Positions 59,413 to 62,330 of a DNA stretch of 64,000 nucleotides are shown one piece after another. This stretch comes from Oasisia sp. SBJ-2009 (lineage: Eukaryota; Annelida; Polychaeta; Sabellida; Siboglinidae): NCBI GenBank assembly GCA_964017155.1, contig OZ024861.1, forward strand, positions 19,771,713 to 19,835,712. Reading direction: 5' to 3'. The notes beneath the pieces were generated by a model. That model searched no databases, was not told the origin of the DNA, and saw nothing but the letters and a program-made list of their open reading frames with translations. The number at the start of each line of letters is the position of its first letter. Positions within the stretch are counted from its first letter, which is position 1. The position numbers and the translations under genes were made by a program.

Positions 59413-60503
59413 TAGATACACTGAACTTGTGGCATAAATTTGCAAAACAATTTTTTGGTAAATGTGATCAACAACTATTAATAATTAACTTCTTAGTTAC
59501 AAAAATTATTCTGATAAAAACATACATATCAGCTAATCTACCCTGTTAACATACAGGTTACTTTCTACACTTGACTTTGACTGTCATAAACTGGAAATTG
59601 AAGGCAATGTTTCAGTTTAAGATGGTTTTAATAGGTTGTTGACAGAAGCATCAGTCAGCCACCAATAATGGATTGATTAGTCATAGTTCGTGTCCAGTGC
59701 CCACCAACAATAGACTGCCAGGAGCACAGGGCTAAGAGGTACCAGGTACACATGTTACAGTGGATGGCTATCAGCATTTTGCCTCAGGCAGCTGCTAGAA
59801 ACAGGCAAATGTGAACATCTAGGTATTTTTGCCAGGCATAAAGGTGCCCTTAGAAACATAATAGTAATACAAATTTATTGTGTAGTACCTATATACCATA
59901 AGAAAAAAATGAGAAAATGGTTTGAAAAAATAGGCAAACTGAAACATTACCAGTTTTGGGGCCATTTAAAACAGTCTAATCTAATCAAATAAAAACTTAT
60001 CATGCATAGTAGCATTACCCTAAGATATAAATATGCCAAATTAACAAAAATAGATCCTGAATGGTTCCTGAGATATGGGAGCTAATGACATGGCTGACAG
60101 AGTGATGCTAAGTAAGTCCAGTGGACCATCAGCCCAAAGGACAACAAATGACTCGCTGCATTCAGCAGGTGGTCGCTGATCTAAGGCACATTTCCTTTGA
60201 AAAACTATCAAGTCTATAAAAAATGTAACATCTTGTAACACCCATTTGACTGGAACAATTATAATGGTACAGGTGTATGGTGTTTATTGACTGTCTCTGA
60301 GTCTGTTGGCATAACTAAGTCATTTGTGCTTCTTCCAATGTGACACAGGTACTCACTCCGTTTGTTAGATTCTGTTCTTTGCTTCAGAAATGTCCTATAT
60401 AACCATGTTGCATACATTTTTACAGGAAGAGTTTGAAGATTCTACTGGAAATGTTGTCAACAAAAGAATATACGATGATCTCAAGAGACAAGGGCTGCTG
60501 TGA
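12975..60503 (+). CDS. SF3A3: SF3A3, splicing factor 3A subunit 3 (SF3a60), 17 coding exons
   Basis: This protein is the 60-kDa subunit of SF3a, which joins the 12S U2 snRNP with SF3b and the 15S particle to make the active 17S U2 snRNP; it acts in the nucleus in branch-site recognition. Coding exons: 12975-13070, 14609-14656, 15179-15231, 15415-15520, 21912-21984, 27654-27745, 29000-29082, 29577-29649, 38379-38444, 40246-40314, 41528-41595, 44342-44452, 45704-45932, 55326-55436, 56616-56706, 57227-57282, 60426-60503. The total is 1503 nt, 500 residues; the human protein has 501 by my recollection. Every intron is GT-AG and the phases close. Domains: N-terminal SF3a60-binding region (1-35), central helical region, SAP-like helices from about 254, acidic stretch in exon 13, and a matrin-type C2H2 finger with C407, C410, H424 and H430. 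No stop or frameshift was found, so the gene looks functional. Confidence 0.96.
13291..13591 (+). mobile_element. MITE copy A in SF3A3 intron 1
   Basis: A 301-bp element with 18-bp terminal inverted repeats: CGAGTTATAGACGTTATG at 13291-13308 and its complement at 13574-13591. Internal TGGGACATA motifs are reiterated. No coding capacity. The superfamily is not identified. Confidence 0.85.
13592..13768 (-). mobile_element. Inverted partial MITE copy B in intron 1
   Basis: Reads as the reverse complement of the right half of copy A (shared ATATTGTGGACGATATGTCC, TTGAAATGTTCTACAAA and TAACATATTTATGTTAAG). Copies A and B can form a hairpin with arms of roughly 180 bp. Confidence 0.8.
13853..14123 (+). 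mobile_element. MITE copy C in intron 1
   Basis: A direct, slightly diverged copy of A, from GGGGATATGGACTTTATGTC to CATAACGTCTATAACTC. The outermost left terminal repeat is lost. Further GTCTACATAA inverted motifs follow to about 14230. Confidence 0.8.
14252..14290. repeat. Short TA microsatellite in intron 1
   Basis: Interrupted (TA)n of about 40 bp. The rest of intron 1, to the acceptor at 14608, is AT-rich with nothing recognised. Confidence 0.85.
14609..14656 (+). CDS. SF3A3: SF3A3 exon 2 (residues 33-48)
   Basis: A 48-nt microexon encoding [16 protein letters not shown], between acceptor TTTGTAG and donor GTAACT. Phase 0 on both sides. Too short for automatic frame tracks. Confidence 0.93.
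15179..15231 (+). CDS. SF3A3: SF3A3 exon 3 (residues 49-66)
   Basis: Encodes [18 protein letters not shown] with the last codon split GG|T across intron 3. Acceptor CACTCAG, donor GTAGGT. Confidence 0.94.
15415..15520 (+). CDS. SF3A3: SF3A3 exon 4 (residues 66-101)
   Basis: Carries [19 protein letters not shown] and FHRKHPNE, strongly conserved in SF3A3. Acceptor ATTTCAG, donor GTAGGT, ending in phase 0. Confidence 0.96.
15521..15927. other. Intron 4 proximal part, nothing recognised
   Basis: About 400 bp after exon 4 with no transposon ends or coding frames that I can support. Confidence 0.5.
15932..16635. mobile_element. TTAA-flanked MITE (piggyBac-like) in intron 4
   Basis: A 704-bp element with terminal inverted repeats of about 53 bp: it begins AGCGACATGGTCTGTTCGTG, and the right end is a near-perfect complement including GCAATAAAAATAAAAAGCC. 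It is bounded on both sides by TTAA (15928-15931 and 16636-16639), the duplication expected of piggyBac-type elements. The interior has no transposase, only frames of about 60 codons. The piggyBac link rests on the TTAA alone. Confidence 0.8.
16781..17058 (+). repeat. R1 dispersed repeat copy in intron 4
   Basis: Diverged copy carrying CACCGTTAGCTCCCATATC, TTAGAAACTGTTTGGGA and TAAGCCTCCTAGGGTC in R1 order. A hAT MITE interrupts the sequence just after it. Confidence 0.65.
17067..18310. mobile_element. hAT-type non-autonomous element 1 in intron 4
   Basis: Ends CAGAGCTGTAA at 17067 and TTACGGCTCTG at 18310. A perfect 8-bp target duplication, GCTCAGGT, lies at 17059-17066 and 18311-18318, diagnostic of hAT transposition. 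Both ends carry dense iterations of AAGTACTT/GTACTTGAAGTA-like motifs, probably transposase-binding subterminal repeats (inference). No transposase frame. Confidence 0.92.
18400..20382 (+). pseudogene. LINE (APE-type non-LTR retrotransposon) copy 1, deleted
   Basis: The remnant starts within the endonuclease C-terminal part ([28 protein letters not shown]) and runs through an RT N-terminal region ([40 protein letters not shown]) to the C-terminal tail ([19 protein letters not shown]). Compared with copy 2 at 30785-33815 it lacks roughly 450 bp at about 19666 that should hold the catalytic RT core. Several stops and frameshifts are present. Confidence 0.85.
20383..20640 (+). mobile_element. 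Possible Penelope-like element tail
   Basis: A short frame (20427-20530) reads [20 protein letters not shown] and [11 protein letters not shown], then TAG. This looks like the end of the GIY-YIG endonuclease of Penelope-like elements, where KEA-IR-P-NRD-GY-LP-IY is a common ending. The following bases to 20640 (ACATTAAGCTCCAAAGTAAG, CTACAATAAGCCATTCTTGG) match the palindromic block at 55551-55662. The assignment rests on recalled family appearance. Confidence 0.45.
21170..21262 (+). repeat. Compound microsatellite (GT)n (GCGT)n (GCAT)n
   Basis: (GT)n runs into GTGC/GCGT and then GCAT tetranucleotides, preceded by imperfect GTGTATGTGTGGAT repeats from about 21130. The CA/TG strand gives spurious His/Thr-rich frames. 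Confidence 0.95.
21633..21701 (+). mobile_element. LINE/SINE 3' tail with (ATT)n
   Basis: GTAAAGCGCCCCAGAACAAT, then GGGGCGCTATATAAGAAATAAA and (CTATTATT)n. This GCGC...GCGCTATATAA ending with a short satellite tail is typical of CR1/L2-type retroposons. The body upstream is too diverged to identify. Confidence 0.55.
21912..21984 (+). CDS. SF3A3: SF3A3 exon 5 (residues 102-125)
   Basis: Encodes [18 protein letters not shown] and PTEDMQ, ending one base into the next codon. Acceptor TTTGTAG, donor GTAAGT. It follows the 6.4-kb intron 4. Confidence 0.96.
21985..22884. other. Intron 5 proximal part
   Basis: Contains an AGGATGGGACGAATCTGG motif near 22160 that resembles the hAT-like end at 46247, and a duplicated GTTACTGGCC motif near 22305-22335. 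No complete element or coding frame can be delimited. Confidence 0.4.
22885..23379. mobile_element. hAT-type non-autonomous element 2 in intron 5
   Basis: A 495-bp shortened relative of 17067-18310, with ends CAGAGCTGTAAT and ACGGCTTTG and the same AAGTACTT-rich subterminal regions. The flanks share GACCTGG but the target duplication is imperfect. Confidence 0.85.
23380..24892. other. Intron 5, no recognised gene
   Basis: A 67-codon + frame at 23492-23695 is slightly GC-richer but matches nothing I know. The rest is AT-rich repeat-like DNA without identifiable ends. Confidence 0.4.
24893..25140. mobile_element. Foldback MITE in intron 5
   Basis: Long imperfect inverted repeats: GATTGCACTTTGTTCTACAA, CATAATAGAGTATCGGAGGC and ACCGCTGT on the left return as the complement on the right (ACAGCGGTTATTGCTTCC, ATACCCTATTATCACCCAT, CTTGTAGAAAAAAGTTCAAT). 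Arms are about 75 bp or more with a short centre. No protein. Confidence 0.75.
25433..27415. mobile_element. PIF/Harbinger-like element in intron 5
   Basis: A 1,983-bp element with inverted ends AGGTGGGTTTACACTATGCA (left) and TGCATTGTGTAAACCCGCCT (right), flanked by the trinucleotide TAA at 25430-25432 and 27416-27418. A 3-bp TWA duplication is the mark of PIF/Harbinger. Subterminal regions repeat TTGCAAGCA/GCTTGCAA motifs. The interior is AT-rich with no DDE transposase or Myb-like frame, so it is non-autonomous or decayed. Confidence 0.8.
27654..27745 (+). CDS. SF3A3: SF3A3 exon 6 (residues 126-156)
   Basis: Encodes [18 protein letters not shown] and [12 protein letters not shown]. Acceptor CTGCAG, donor GTATGT. 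It follows the 5.7-kb intron 5. Confidence 0.96.
28318..28372. repeat. Small inverted repeat in intron 6
   Basis: TCACTGCTCTGCGAA and TTCGCAGAGCAGTGA are exact complements separated by about 18 bp. Possibly a MITE core; no wider element was delimited. Nearby 28430-28590 resembles the distal part of repeat R1. Confidence 0.7.
29000..29082 (+). CDS. SF3A3: SF3A3 exon 7 (residues 157-183)
   Basis: Encodes [17 protein letters not shown] and [10 protein letters not shown], ending two bases into the next codon (GA|T). Acceptor CCCTCAG, donor GTAAGT. Confidence 0.96.
29577..29649 (+). CDS. SF3A3: SF3A3 exon 8 (residues 184-208)
   Basis: Encodes the helical segment [19 protein letters not shown] and DLNE. 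Acceptor TTTCAG, donor GTAAGG, phase 0 at the end. The 8.7-kb intron 8 follows. Confidence 0.95.
29968..30293 (+). mobile_element. tRNA-derived SINE in intron 8
   Basis: The head reads as a tRNA-like promoter: A box TGGCTCAGGGGTAGAGC near 29980 and B box GTTCAAATCC near 30024. A body with CACTCAGCTGTGTGAATGAT follows, and the end AGTGCTTTGAGCACTCCTGA resembles CR1/L2-type LINE tails. It is enclosed by a near-perfect inverted pair, TGGAAGGGTAAATGG and CCATTTACCTTCCA, instead of a clear direct target duplication. Confidence 0.8.
30785..33815 (+). pseudogene. LINE (APE-type) copy 2, near full length, degenerate
   Basis: In order: endonuclease N-terminus from about 30830 ([23 protein letters not shown], where Asp is usual before the Asn), endonuclease C-terminus (TTWMHP, IDFIIT near 31430-31480), RT fingers (31664-32602: [39 protein letters not shown]), palm (32736-33113: [12 protein letters not shown] and the catalytic box [12 protein letters not shown]), and C-terminal domain (33261-33767: [25 protein letters not shown]). 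It ends near a GATGATGATGA tail at 33804. At least four stops or frameshifts break the single original ORF. It shares its whole plan with copy 1 at 18400-20382. The clade is not resolved. Confidence 0.88.
33885..34400 (-). pseudogene. CR1-like LINE RT C-terminal fragment
   Basis: Antisense. Reading downward from about 34320: a [13 protein letters not shown] motif, then a HWLPI-like stretch and [19 protein letters not shown] and RTLRSAN, ending [11 protein letters not shown]. This order is typical of the RT C-terminal region of CR1/L2-type LINEs. Truncated at both ends. Confidence 0.75.
34521..34880 (+). repeat. R1 dispersed repeat copy in intron 8
   Basis: Contains GGTCCAGTGGACTTGTGGCA, CTCAGAAACTGTTGAAGA, CTTCTATTGTTCATCC, AACCCAGTAGATCCCTGTTA and GTCTTTAAAATGATGTGACT. 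This copy shows that the 5' and 3' halves of R1 belong to one unit. Confidence 0.75.
34890..36180 (-). pseudogene. CR1/Jockey-like LINE RT fragment
   Basis: Antisense. At 36148-35957 the RT fingers motif [20 protein letters not shown] is read. Near 35760 the palm motif [19 protein letters not shown] appears, followed by a degraded catalytic box (YVDISV in place of a ADDTS-type box). The part from 35560 down to 34890 is weaker and not firmly assigned. Multiple frame breaks. Confidence 0.8.
36700..37240 (+). repeat. R1 distal-half copies in intron 8
   Basis: Repeated blocks: CTTTACGTATATCTTCAGAAC, AATGCAAGTTGAATTTATTTTG, CACACAATTTAGCTGTG and GTCTTTAAAATGATGTAACTG. At least two partial copies are nested here. 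Confidence 0.6.
37384..37671 (-). CDS. Uncharacterised antisense ORF in intron 8 (95 aa)
   Basis: Starts [20 protein letters not shown] and stays open for 95 codons. I do not recognise the protein; it has a Cys-containing N-terminus (NCTNYNC) and no membrane segment. The block 37384-37800 is GC-richer than the intron around it. Upstream on the minus strand, ATTGGTGG (a CCAAT box on the other strand) and GGGCGCGC motifs lie within 130 bp of the ATG. This could be the first exon of an antisense gene or part of an unknown transposon, or chance. No downstream exon was found. Confidence 0.25.
   Translation of the reverse strand: MADNGVVYLTNPNCTNYNCYKATQWQLVGNYASQNTTTVSLLSDEQEPQGETIAIGNEAGRHMALALAWPGTFIHTHERHASEDMTNLEATHDLS
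37850..38378. other. Intron 8 distal end, nothing recognised
   Basis: AT-rich, no coding frame or clear repeat before the exon 9 acceptor. Confidence 0.45.
38379..38444 (+). CDS. SF3A3: SF3A3 exon 9 (residues 209-230)
   Basis: A 66-nt exon encoding [16 protein letters not shown] and TFPGWP, the latter a hallmark of SF3A3. Acceptor TTGTAG, donor GTAAGT, phase 0. Confidence 0.95.
38571..39290 (+). repeat. R1 dispersed repeat, most complete copy (intron 9)
   Basis: About 720 bp. Order of blocks: AGTCCTTTGGTCCGAAGGTC, ATGGACTAATGGCATCACTT, TCTCATATCAGAAACCACTG, TAAGGCTCCTATGGTCCTCT, TCTATTGTTGATGGGGCACT, CCAGTTAAACTGGACAGTAC, CTGCCTGCATGTTTTAAGC, TCTTTAAAATGATGTGAATG, CACAATTTGGCTGTGTTTCT and CATTTCATTCATAATTACCA. 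No coding potential. Class unknown. Confidence 0.75.
39300..40245. other. Intron 9 remainder, nothing firmly recognised
   Basis: A slightly GC-richer block at 39510-39780 carries a 75-codon antisense frame that I do not recognise. No transposon ends are evident. Confidence 0.4.
40246..40314 (+). CDS. SF3A3: SF3A3 exon 10 (residues 231-253)
   Basis: A 69-nt exon encoding [19 protein letters not shown] and SSWE, near-identical to other animals. Acceptor TTTCAG, donor GTACCT, phase 0. Confidence 0.96.
40341..40545 (+). repeat. R1 dispersed repeat, 5' half (intron 10)
   Basis: Starts GTTTGTCTTTTGGGCCAATG, with TAGCATCACTGCATGCACC, CTCAGAAACTGTTGGAGACC and AAGCCTCCTAGGGTCTTTTG. Confidence 0.8.
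41528..41595 (+). CDS. SF3A3: SF3A3 exon 11 (residues 254-276)
   Basis: Encodes [20 protein letters not shown] and CGG, the first part of the SAP-like helical domain. Acceptor TTGTAG, donor GTAAGT at 41596. The exon end and donor resemble the minisatellite units that follow at 41640-42960. Confidence 0.96.
41573..42960 (+). repeat. 63-bp minisatellite grown from the exon 11 / intron 11 boundary
   Basis: A core of about 18 units of 63 bp (roughly 41640-42800), for example TGGGTCACAAGTGTGGTTGA...CTATTAGTCC, in which two unit types (GGGTCACAAGTGTGGT and GGTTCACAAGTGTGGC) mostly alternate as 126-bp dimers. Degenerate units flank it at 42790-42960. The sequence from 41577 (TGGGCCTCAAGTGTGGTGGG, exon 11 end plus donor, through CTATTAGTCC at 41640) aligns with the same unit and best with the flank unit at 42836. 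So the first unit includes the coding end of exon 11 and its splice donor. The array stays open in one frame for 389 codons because 63 is a multiple of three; it is intronic. Confidence 0.9.
42961..43839. other. Intron 11 mid part, possible LINE remnant
   Basis: The stretch at 43220-43380 (GGGCAACTAGTAGAGTTGTT, GCTGTCATGTTTAGCCAG) recalls the antisense LINE tail at 34150-34260 in layout, but no reading frame survives. Nothing else recognised. Confidence 0.35.
43840..44010 (+). pseudogene. Non-LTR RT fragment (thumb region)
   Basis: A short stretch reads [19 protein letters not shown], then an RVQRTATKLID-like motif, typical of the LINE RT segment after the palm. Frames are broken and it is truncated on both sides. 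Confidence 0.65.
44011..44341. other. Intron 11 end, nothing recognised
   Basis: About 330 bp up to the exon 12 acceptor without a supported feature. Confidence 0.45.
44342..44452 (+). CDS. SF3A3: SF3A3 exon 12 (residues 277-312)
   Basis: Encodes [20 protein letters not shown] and a basic GKSGKT tail, completing the SAP-like domain. Acceptor ATTGTAG, donor GTAAGT, ending two bases into the next codon. Confidence 0.95.
44453..45703. other. Intron 12, nothing firmly recognised
   Basis: 1.25 kb, AT-rich; the block 45260-45500 is GC-richer and has an antisense frame of 84 codons without known similarity. Confidence 0.45.
45704..45932 (+). CDS. SF3A3: SF3A3 exon 13 (residues 313-389)
   Basis: The longest coding exon. 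It starts [20 protein letters not shown], passes [10 protein letters not shown], an acidic Ser/Asp/Glu stretch ([13 protein letters not shown]) and ends [13 protein letters not shown]. Acceptor ACTAG, donor GTATGC. The 9.4-kb intron 13 follows. Confidence 0.96.
46247..47059. mobile_element. hAT-like non-autonomous element in intron 13
   Basis: An 813-bp element with ends TAGGGATGGGACGAT and ATCATCCCATCCCTA, flanked by the perfect 8-bp duplication TTTATTAT (46239-46246 and 47060-47067). Subterminal parts carry CGGTTCGAT/ATCGAACCG-like motifs (GGTTCGATTTTCGAT on the left, CACCGAACCGTGAACC on the right). No transposase. Confidence 0.88.
47436..47520 (+). repeat. R2 dispersed repeat, copy 1
   Basis: ATAACACAGGGCAAATGTGG, GATTGGGTAGATTCACTTCC and AGCTACCCCCTGCA recur in the same order at 55790-55880. 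Confidence 0.7.
47690..47995 (+). repeat. R1 distal half next to the DIRS-like element
   Basis: Contains AACCCAGTAGATCCCTGTTA, CTGCCTGCATGTTTTAAGC, TCTTTAAAACGGTGATACTG and CACAATTTGGCTGTTTCTGG. The antisense DIRS-like coding sequence begins where R1 similarity stops. Confidence 0.75.
47990..48285 (-). pseudogene. DIRS-like RNase H fragment
   Basis: Reads [49 protein letters not shown] and ADNINV. LFSDASxxGWGAH and HINVxEL are standard DIRS RNase H motifs. It is cut off after the last motif. Confidence 0.8.
48290..48780. other. Interruption inside the DIRS-like element
   Basis: About 490 bp of AT-rich DNA separates the RNase H from the RT. No coding sequence. No convincing terminal repeats or target duplication were found, so its nature is open. 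Confidence 0.5.
48850..49642 (-). pseudogene. DIRS-like reverse transcriptase
   Basis: Starts at 49642. Motifs: [37 protein letters not shown] and [19 protein letters not shown], characteristic of DIRS RT. The catalytic box reads QYLGDQ where a LDD-type motif is expected, so one catalytic Asp is lost. A frameshift near 49200 moves the thumb region ([35 protein letters not shown]) to another frame. Inactive. Confidence 0.85.
49685..52401 (-). mobile_element. hAT DNA transposon, near intact
   Basis: A 2,717-bp element. Ends CAGGGTTGGAAAAAATC (49685) and TTGATTTAATCAATGCC-like sequence closing with CCAACCCTG (52401). The perfect 8-bp duplication AGAGGGGA lies at 49677-49684 and 52402-52409. Both subterminal regions are packed with AAATCGATTTATTCGATT-type short palindromic repeats. 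It encodes its own transposase on the minus strand. Confidence 0.95.
50107..51788 (-). CDS. hAT transposase (BED finger, RNase H-like, hAT dimerisation), one frameshift
   Basis: The enzyme cuts and pastes the element at 49685-52401. The frame opens at 51812, but the second Met (51788, [15 protein letters not shown]) fits the family start best. Domains: BED zinc finger (CKRC ... HVDIC), RNase H-like core with first Asp in MALDGWSN and second in VTDNAANM, the [10 protein letters not shown] helix region, then the C-terminal dimerisation domain ([25 protein letters not shown] with the catalytic Glu in VERAFS). A single-base shift near 50390 separates the main frame (ending 50310) from the C-terminal frame (from 50340 down to the stop at 50107). 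An unannotated intron there is less likely. Otherwise all key residues are present, so the copy is recent. Confidence 0.9.
52402..54057 (-). pseudogene. DIRS-like first ORF (gag-like), frame-broken
   Basis: Starts at 54057 with [19 protein letters not shown] and a Cys/His-rich module (CPVC, CRSCHGC, CDTCSLW), as often seen at the start of DIRS-type ORF1. Further frames at 53595-52762 and 52960-52402 continue in antisense, with an acidic stretch EEDDDTDHD. The three parts lie in different frames, so two or more frameshifts exist. The assignment depends on its place upstream of the DIRS RT; the protein itself is weakly recognised. Confidence 0.5.
54061..55325. other. Intron 13 distal part, nothing recognised
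   Basis: AT-rich sequence of 1.2 kb. The first 300 bp may be the 5' untranslated end of the DIRS-like element. No other support for a feature. Confidence 0.4.
55326..55436 (+). CDS. SF3A3: SF3A3 exon 14, start of zinc finger (residues 390-426)
   Basis: Encodes [20 protein letters not shown] and [17 protein letters not shown], with zinc ligands C407, C410 and H424. Acceptor TTTACAG, donor GTGAGT, phase 0. Confidence 0.97.
55572..55662. repeat. Perfect 41-bp inverted repeat with 9-nt loop (intron 14)
   Basis: The left arm 55572-55612 (TTTATTGTAGTATGATTAAC to CTTTATGTCG) and the right arm 55622-55662 are exact complements around TACTCGCTT. The arm matches the sequence after the possible Penelope-like tail at 20595-20640. 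Such a cruciform or stable RNA hairpin may be an inverted pair of element termini. Confidence 0.9.
55790..55880 (+). repeat. R2 dispersed repeat, copy 2 (intron 14)
   Basis: CACAGGGTAAATGTGGTTGA, TTGGGTAGATTCACTTCCC and AGCTACCCCTGCAGAG mirror 47436-47520. Confidence 0.7.
56616..56706 (+). CDS. SF3A3: SF3A3 exon 15, end of zinc finger (residues 427-456)
   Basis: Encodes [19 protein letters not shown] and [12 protein letters not shown]430 is the last zinc ligand. Ends one base into the next codon. Acceptor CTCTAG, donor GTAAGT. Confidence 0.97.
57227..57282 (+). CDS. SF3A3: SF3A3 exon 16 (residues 457-475)
   Basis: A 56-nt exon encoding [19 protein letters not shown]. Acceptor TTACAG, donor GTAGGC, phase 0 at the end. 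Confidence 0.94.
57880..58960 (+). repeat. Cluster of R1 copies in intron 16
   Basis: At least three tandem, diverged R1 5' halves starting near 57885, 58375 and 58595, plus a partial one near 58710. Each has the GGTCCAATGGAC, GCATCACTCTGT, CTCAGAAACC and TAGGGCCCTC blocks. Confidence 0.8.
59346..59410. repeat. TA microsatellite in intron 16
   Basis: About 65 bp of pure (TA)n. Confidence 0.97.
59870..60150 (-). repeat. Inverted R1 copy in intron 16
   Basis: Reads as R1 in reverse: CCTGAGATATGGGAGCTAAT, AGAGTGATGCTAAGTAAGTC and GTGGACCATCAGCCCAAAGG. It faces the direct copies at 57880-58960, so the intron RNA can fold. Confidence 0.8.
60426..60503 (+). CDS. SF3A3: SF3A3 exon 17 and stop (residues 476-500)
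   Basis: Encodes [20 protein letters not shown] and RQGLL then TGA at 60501-60503, the standard SF3A3 C-terminus. Acceptor TTACAG. Confidence 0.97.
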   Translation, partial: EEFEDSTGNVVNKRIYDDLKRQGLL

Positions 60504-60997
60504 GCCAAACAGTCCAAGTTTTATGACATCAATGGATGGGGGAAAACCAGTGTTCATAATCAATTAGCTTCTTTAGCTGCCATTTGCAAGAATTAGTCAA
60601 GACTGGCTTAGCGCCTCTATTTTATCGGAGCATCTTAATCGATATTTTATGTTGTCAGCTACTAGAAACTGTTGGTAAATATATTACCATTTATCACACA
60701 TATTGTCTCTGTGTTATGATAGACAACAAGACCAAAGCAGCATTAAAAATGCAACTGCAATAATACCAGTGACATAATTTTGTATGGCAATACAGGACAT
60801 TTCTGGTTCACCTTTAGAGCTTCACATCCTTTTCAGTTACCTTCAGCCTTTTCTAAATATTACATAATCCCCACTGCACTTCTCCATTCCAACCAGAAAA
60901 AATTCAACGACTACAAAATATCATTGTACAAATGTATAATTGCATCTACAAAGAAATGTTAACCCGGGATAAGGCTTAACAATATTAACAGTGTTTT
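60504..60997 (+). other. SF3A3 3' UTR and flank, end not determined
   Basis: No AATAAA occurs close to the stop; ATTAAA near 60742 is the best candidate polyadenylation signal. No other gene is recognised before the palindromic array at 60998. Confidence 0.4.
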
Positions 60998-61580
60998 TGC
61001 GGAATATTTACTATGCTTTACCATAGTAAATACTATGGTTTACCATAGTATATACTATGGTTTACTACAGTAAATACTACGTTTTACTATGGTTTACTAC
61101 AGTGAATACCACATTTTACTATGGTTTACTAAAGTGAATATCACATATTACTATGGTTTACTATGGTTTATAACACAATTTACTATTGTTTACTATAGTA
61201 AACCATAGTGAATACCACCTTTTATTGTGGTTTACTACGGTTTATAATACAATTTACTATGGTTTACTATAGTTTATTCTACATTTTACTATGGTTTACT
61301 ACAGTGAATACCATATTTTACTATGGTTTATAACACAATTTACTATAATTTACTGTAGTAAATACTTCATTTACTATGGCTTACTACAGTGAATACCACA
61401 TTTTACTATGATATACTATGGTGACTGTCACAATTTACTATGGTTTACTATAGTTAATACTATGCTTTACTATGGTGAATATCACAATTTACTATGCTTT
61501 ACAATAGTTAATACTATGCTTTACTATGGTTTACTACAGTGTATACCATATTTTACTATGGTTTACTATGGTTAATATCA
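60998..61580. repeat. Palindromic TTTACTATGG array downstream of SF3A3
   Basis: About 580 bp of degenerate repeats built from TTTACTATGGTTTACTA, ACAGTGAATACCACA and their partial complements (CATAGTAAA, AAACCATAGT). Units of roughly 30-40 bp; both strands share the motif, so many local hairpins are possible. Confidence 0.9.
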
Positions 61581-62079
61581 CAATACGACAACAGAAACTT
61601 GAAAACCAAATGATGAAATCAGCTAAGTAAACATTTGCATCTAAACTTGAGATCTAAATTTGTATTTCCCGCCTTCTCGGCCACGCCCGACCTGGAAGTA
61701 AACAAACAATTACATCATCGACCGCACCATACTTAATAATTACCTCGCAGGCGATCGAAATCGCATACTAAACACGTACCCACACATCTCACAACAGCGT
61801 AATATTGGCAAAGAAACAAACCCTTTTACTAACCAGACTTTACTAACCAGACTTTTTACTGATGCTGAGCTACATGATCTAGAGTCGCCCTAGATCGCTA
61901 CAACTGCGACATCAAAGCCCGTCTTATCCTGCACAACTCAGCGTAATCCCTGCACCCCCACGCGGCTTGAACGCTCTCTTGTAGACACGCGAATCATACA
62001 TAAATGTTTTAGCCGCTTGCTATAACTGGATTTTACATATCTTAACTTTTAACACGACCCAATGTGTTTACGTTATTTA

Positions 62080-62080
<1 letters not shown>
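61581..62080. other. Flank, possible LINE 5' region
   Basis: GC-richer DNA with no reading frame of note, including the duplicated CTTTACTAACCAGA near 61825-61860. It could be 5' untranslated sequence of the LINE fragment at 62331, but a microsatellite lies between. Confidence 0.35.
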
Positions 62081-62081
<1 letters not shown>

Positions 62082-62110
<29 letters not shown>

Positions 62111-62120
62111 CATACATACA

Positions 62121-62156
<36 letters not shown>

Positions 62157-62172
62157 TACATATATATATATA
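62082..62172 (+). repeat. (CATA)n and (TA)n microsatellite
   Basis: About 17 CATA repeats, then TA-rich repeats to about 62172. Confidence 0.97.
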
Positions 62173-62330
62173 TACATATATTTTTCTTATCAGTGTTTTT
62201 ACTTCAATTTTTAATACACCTACAATTTAGCTGTTTAGTAATTAATTTTAATACTGTTTTTAAGACAAATATATCTAATCGTTTTCTACACTCGTAATAC
62301 TCGTAATATATTTATATATATATTTTTATT

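Noticed and set aside
12975..60503. SF3A3 as a processed or decayed pseudogene
   Set aside because: All introns are present with canonical sites, phases agree, length is as expected and no stop or frameshift was found.
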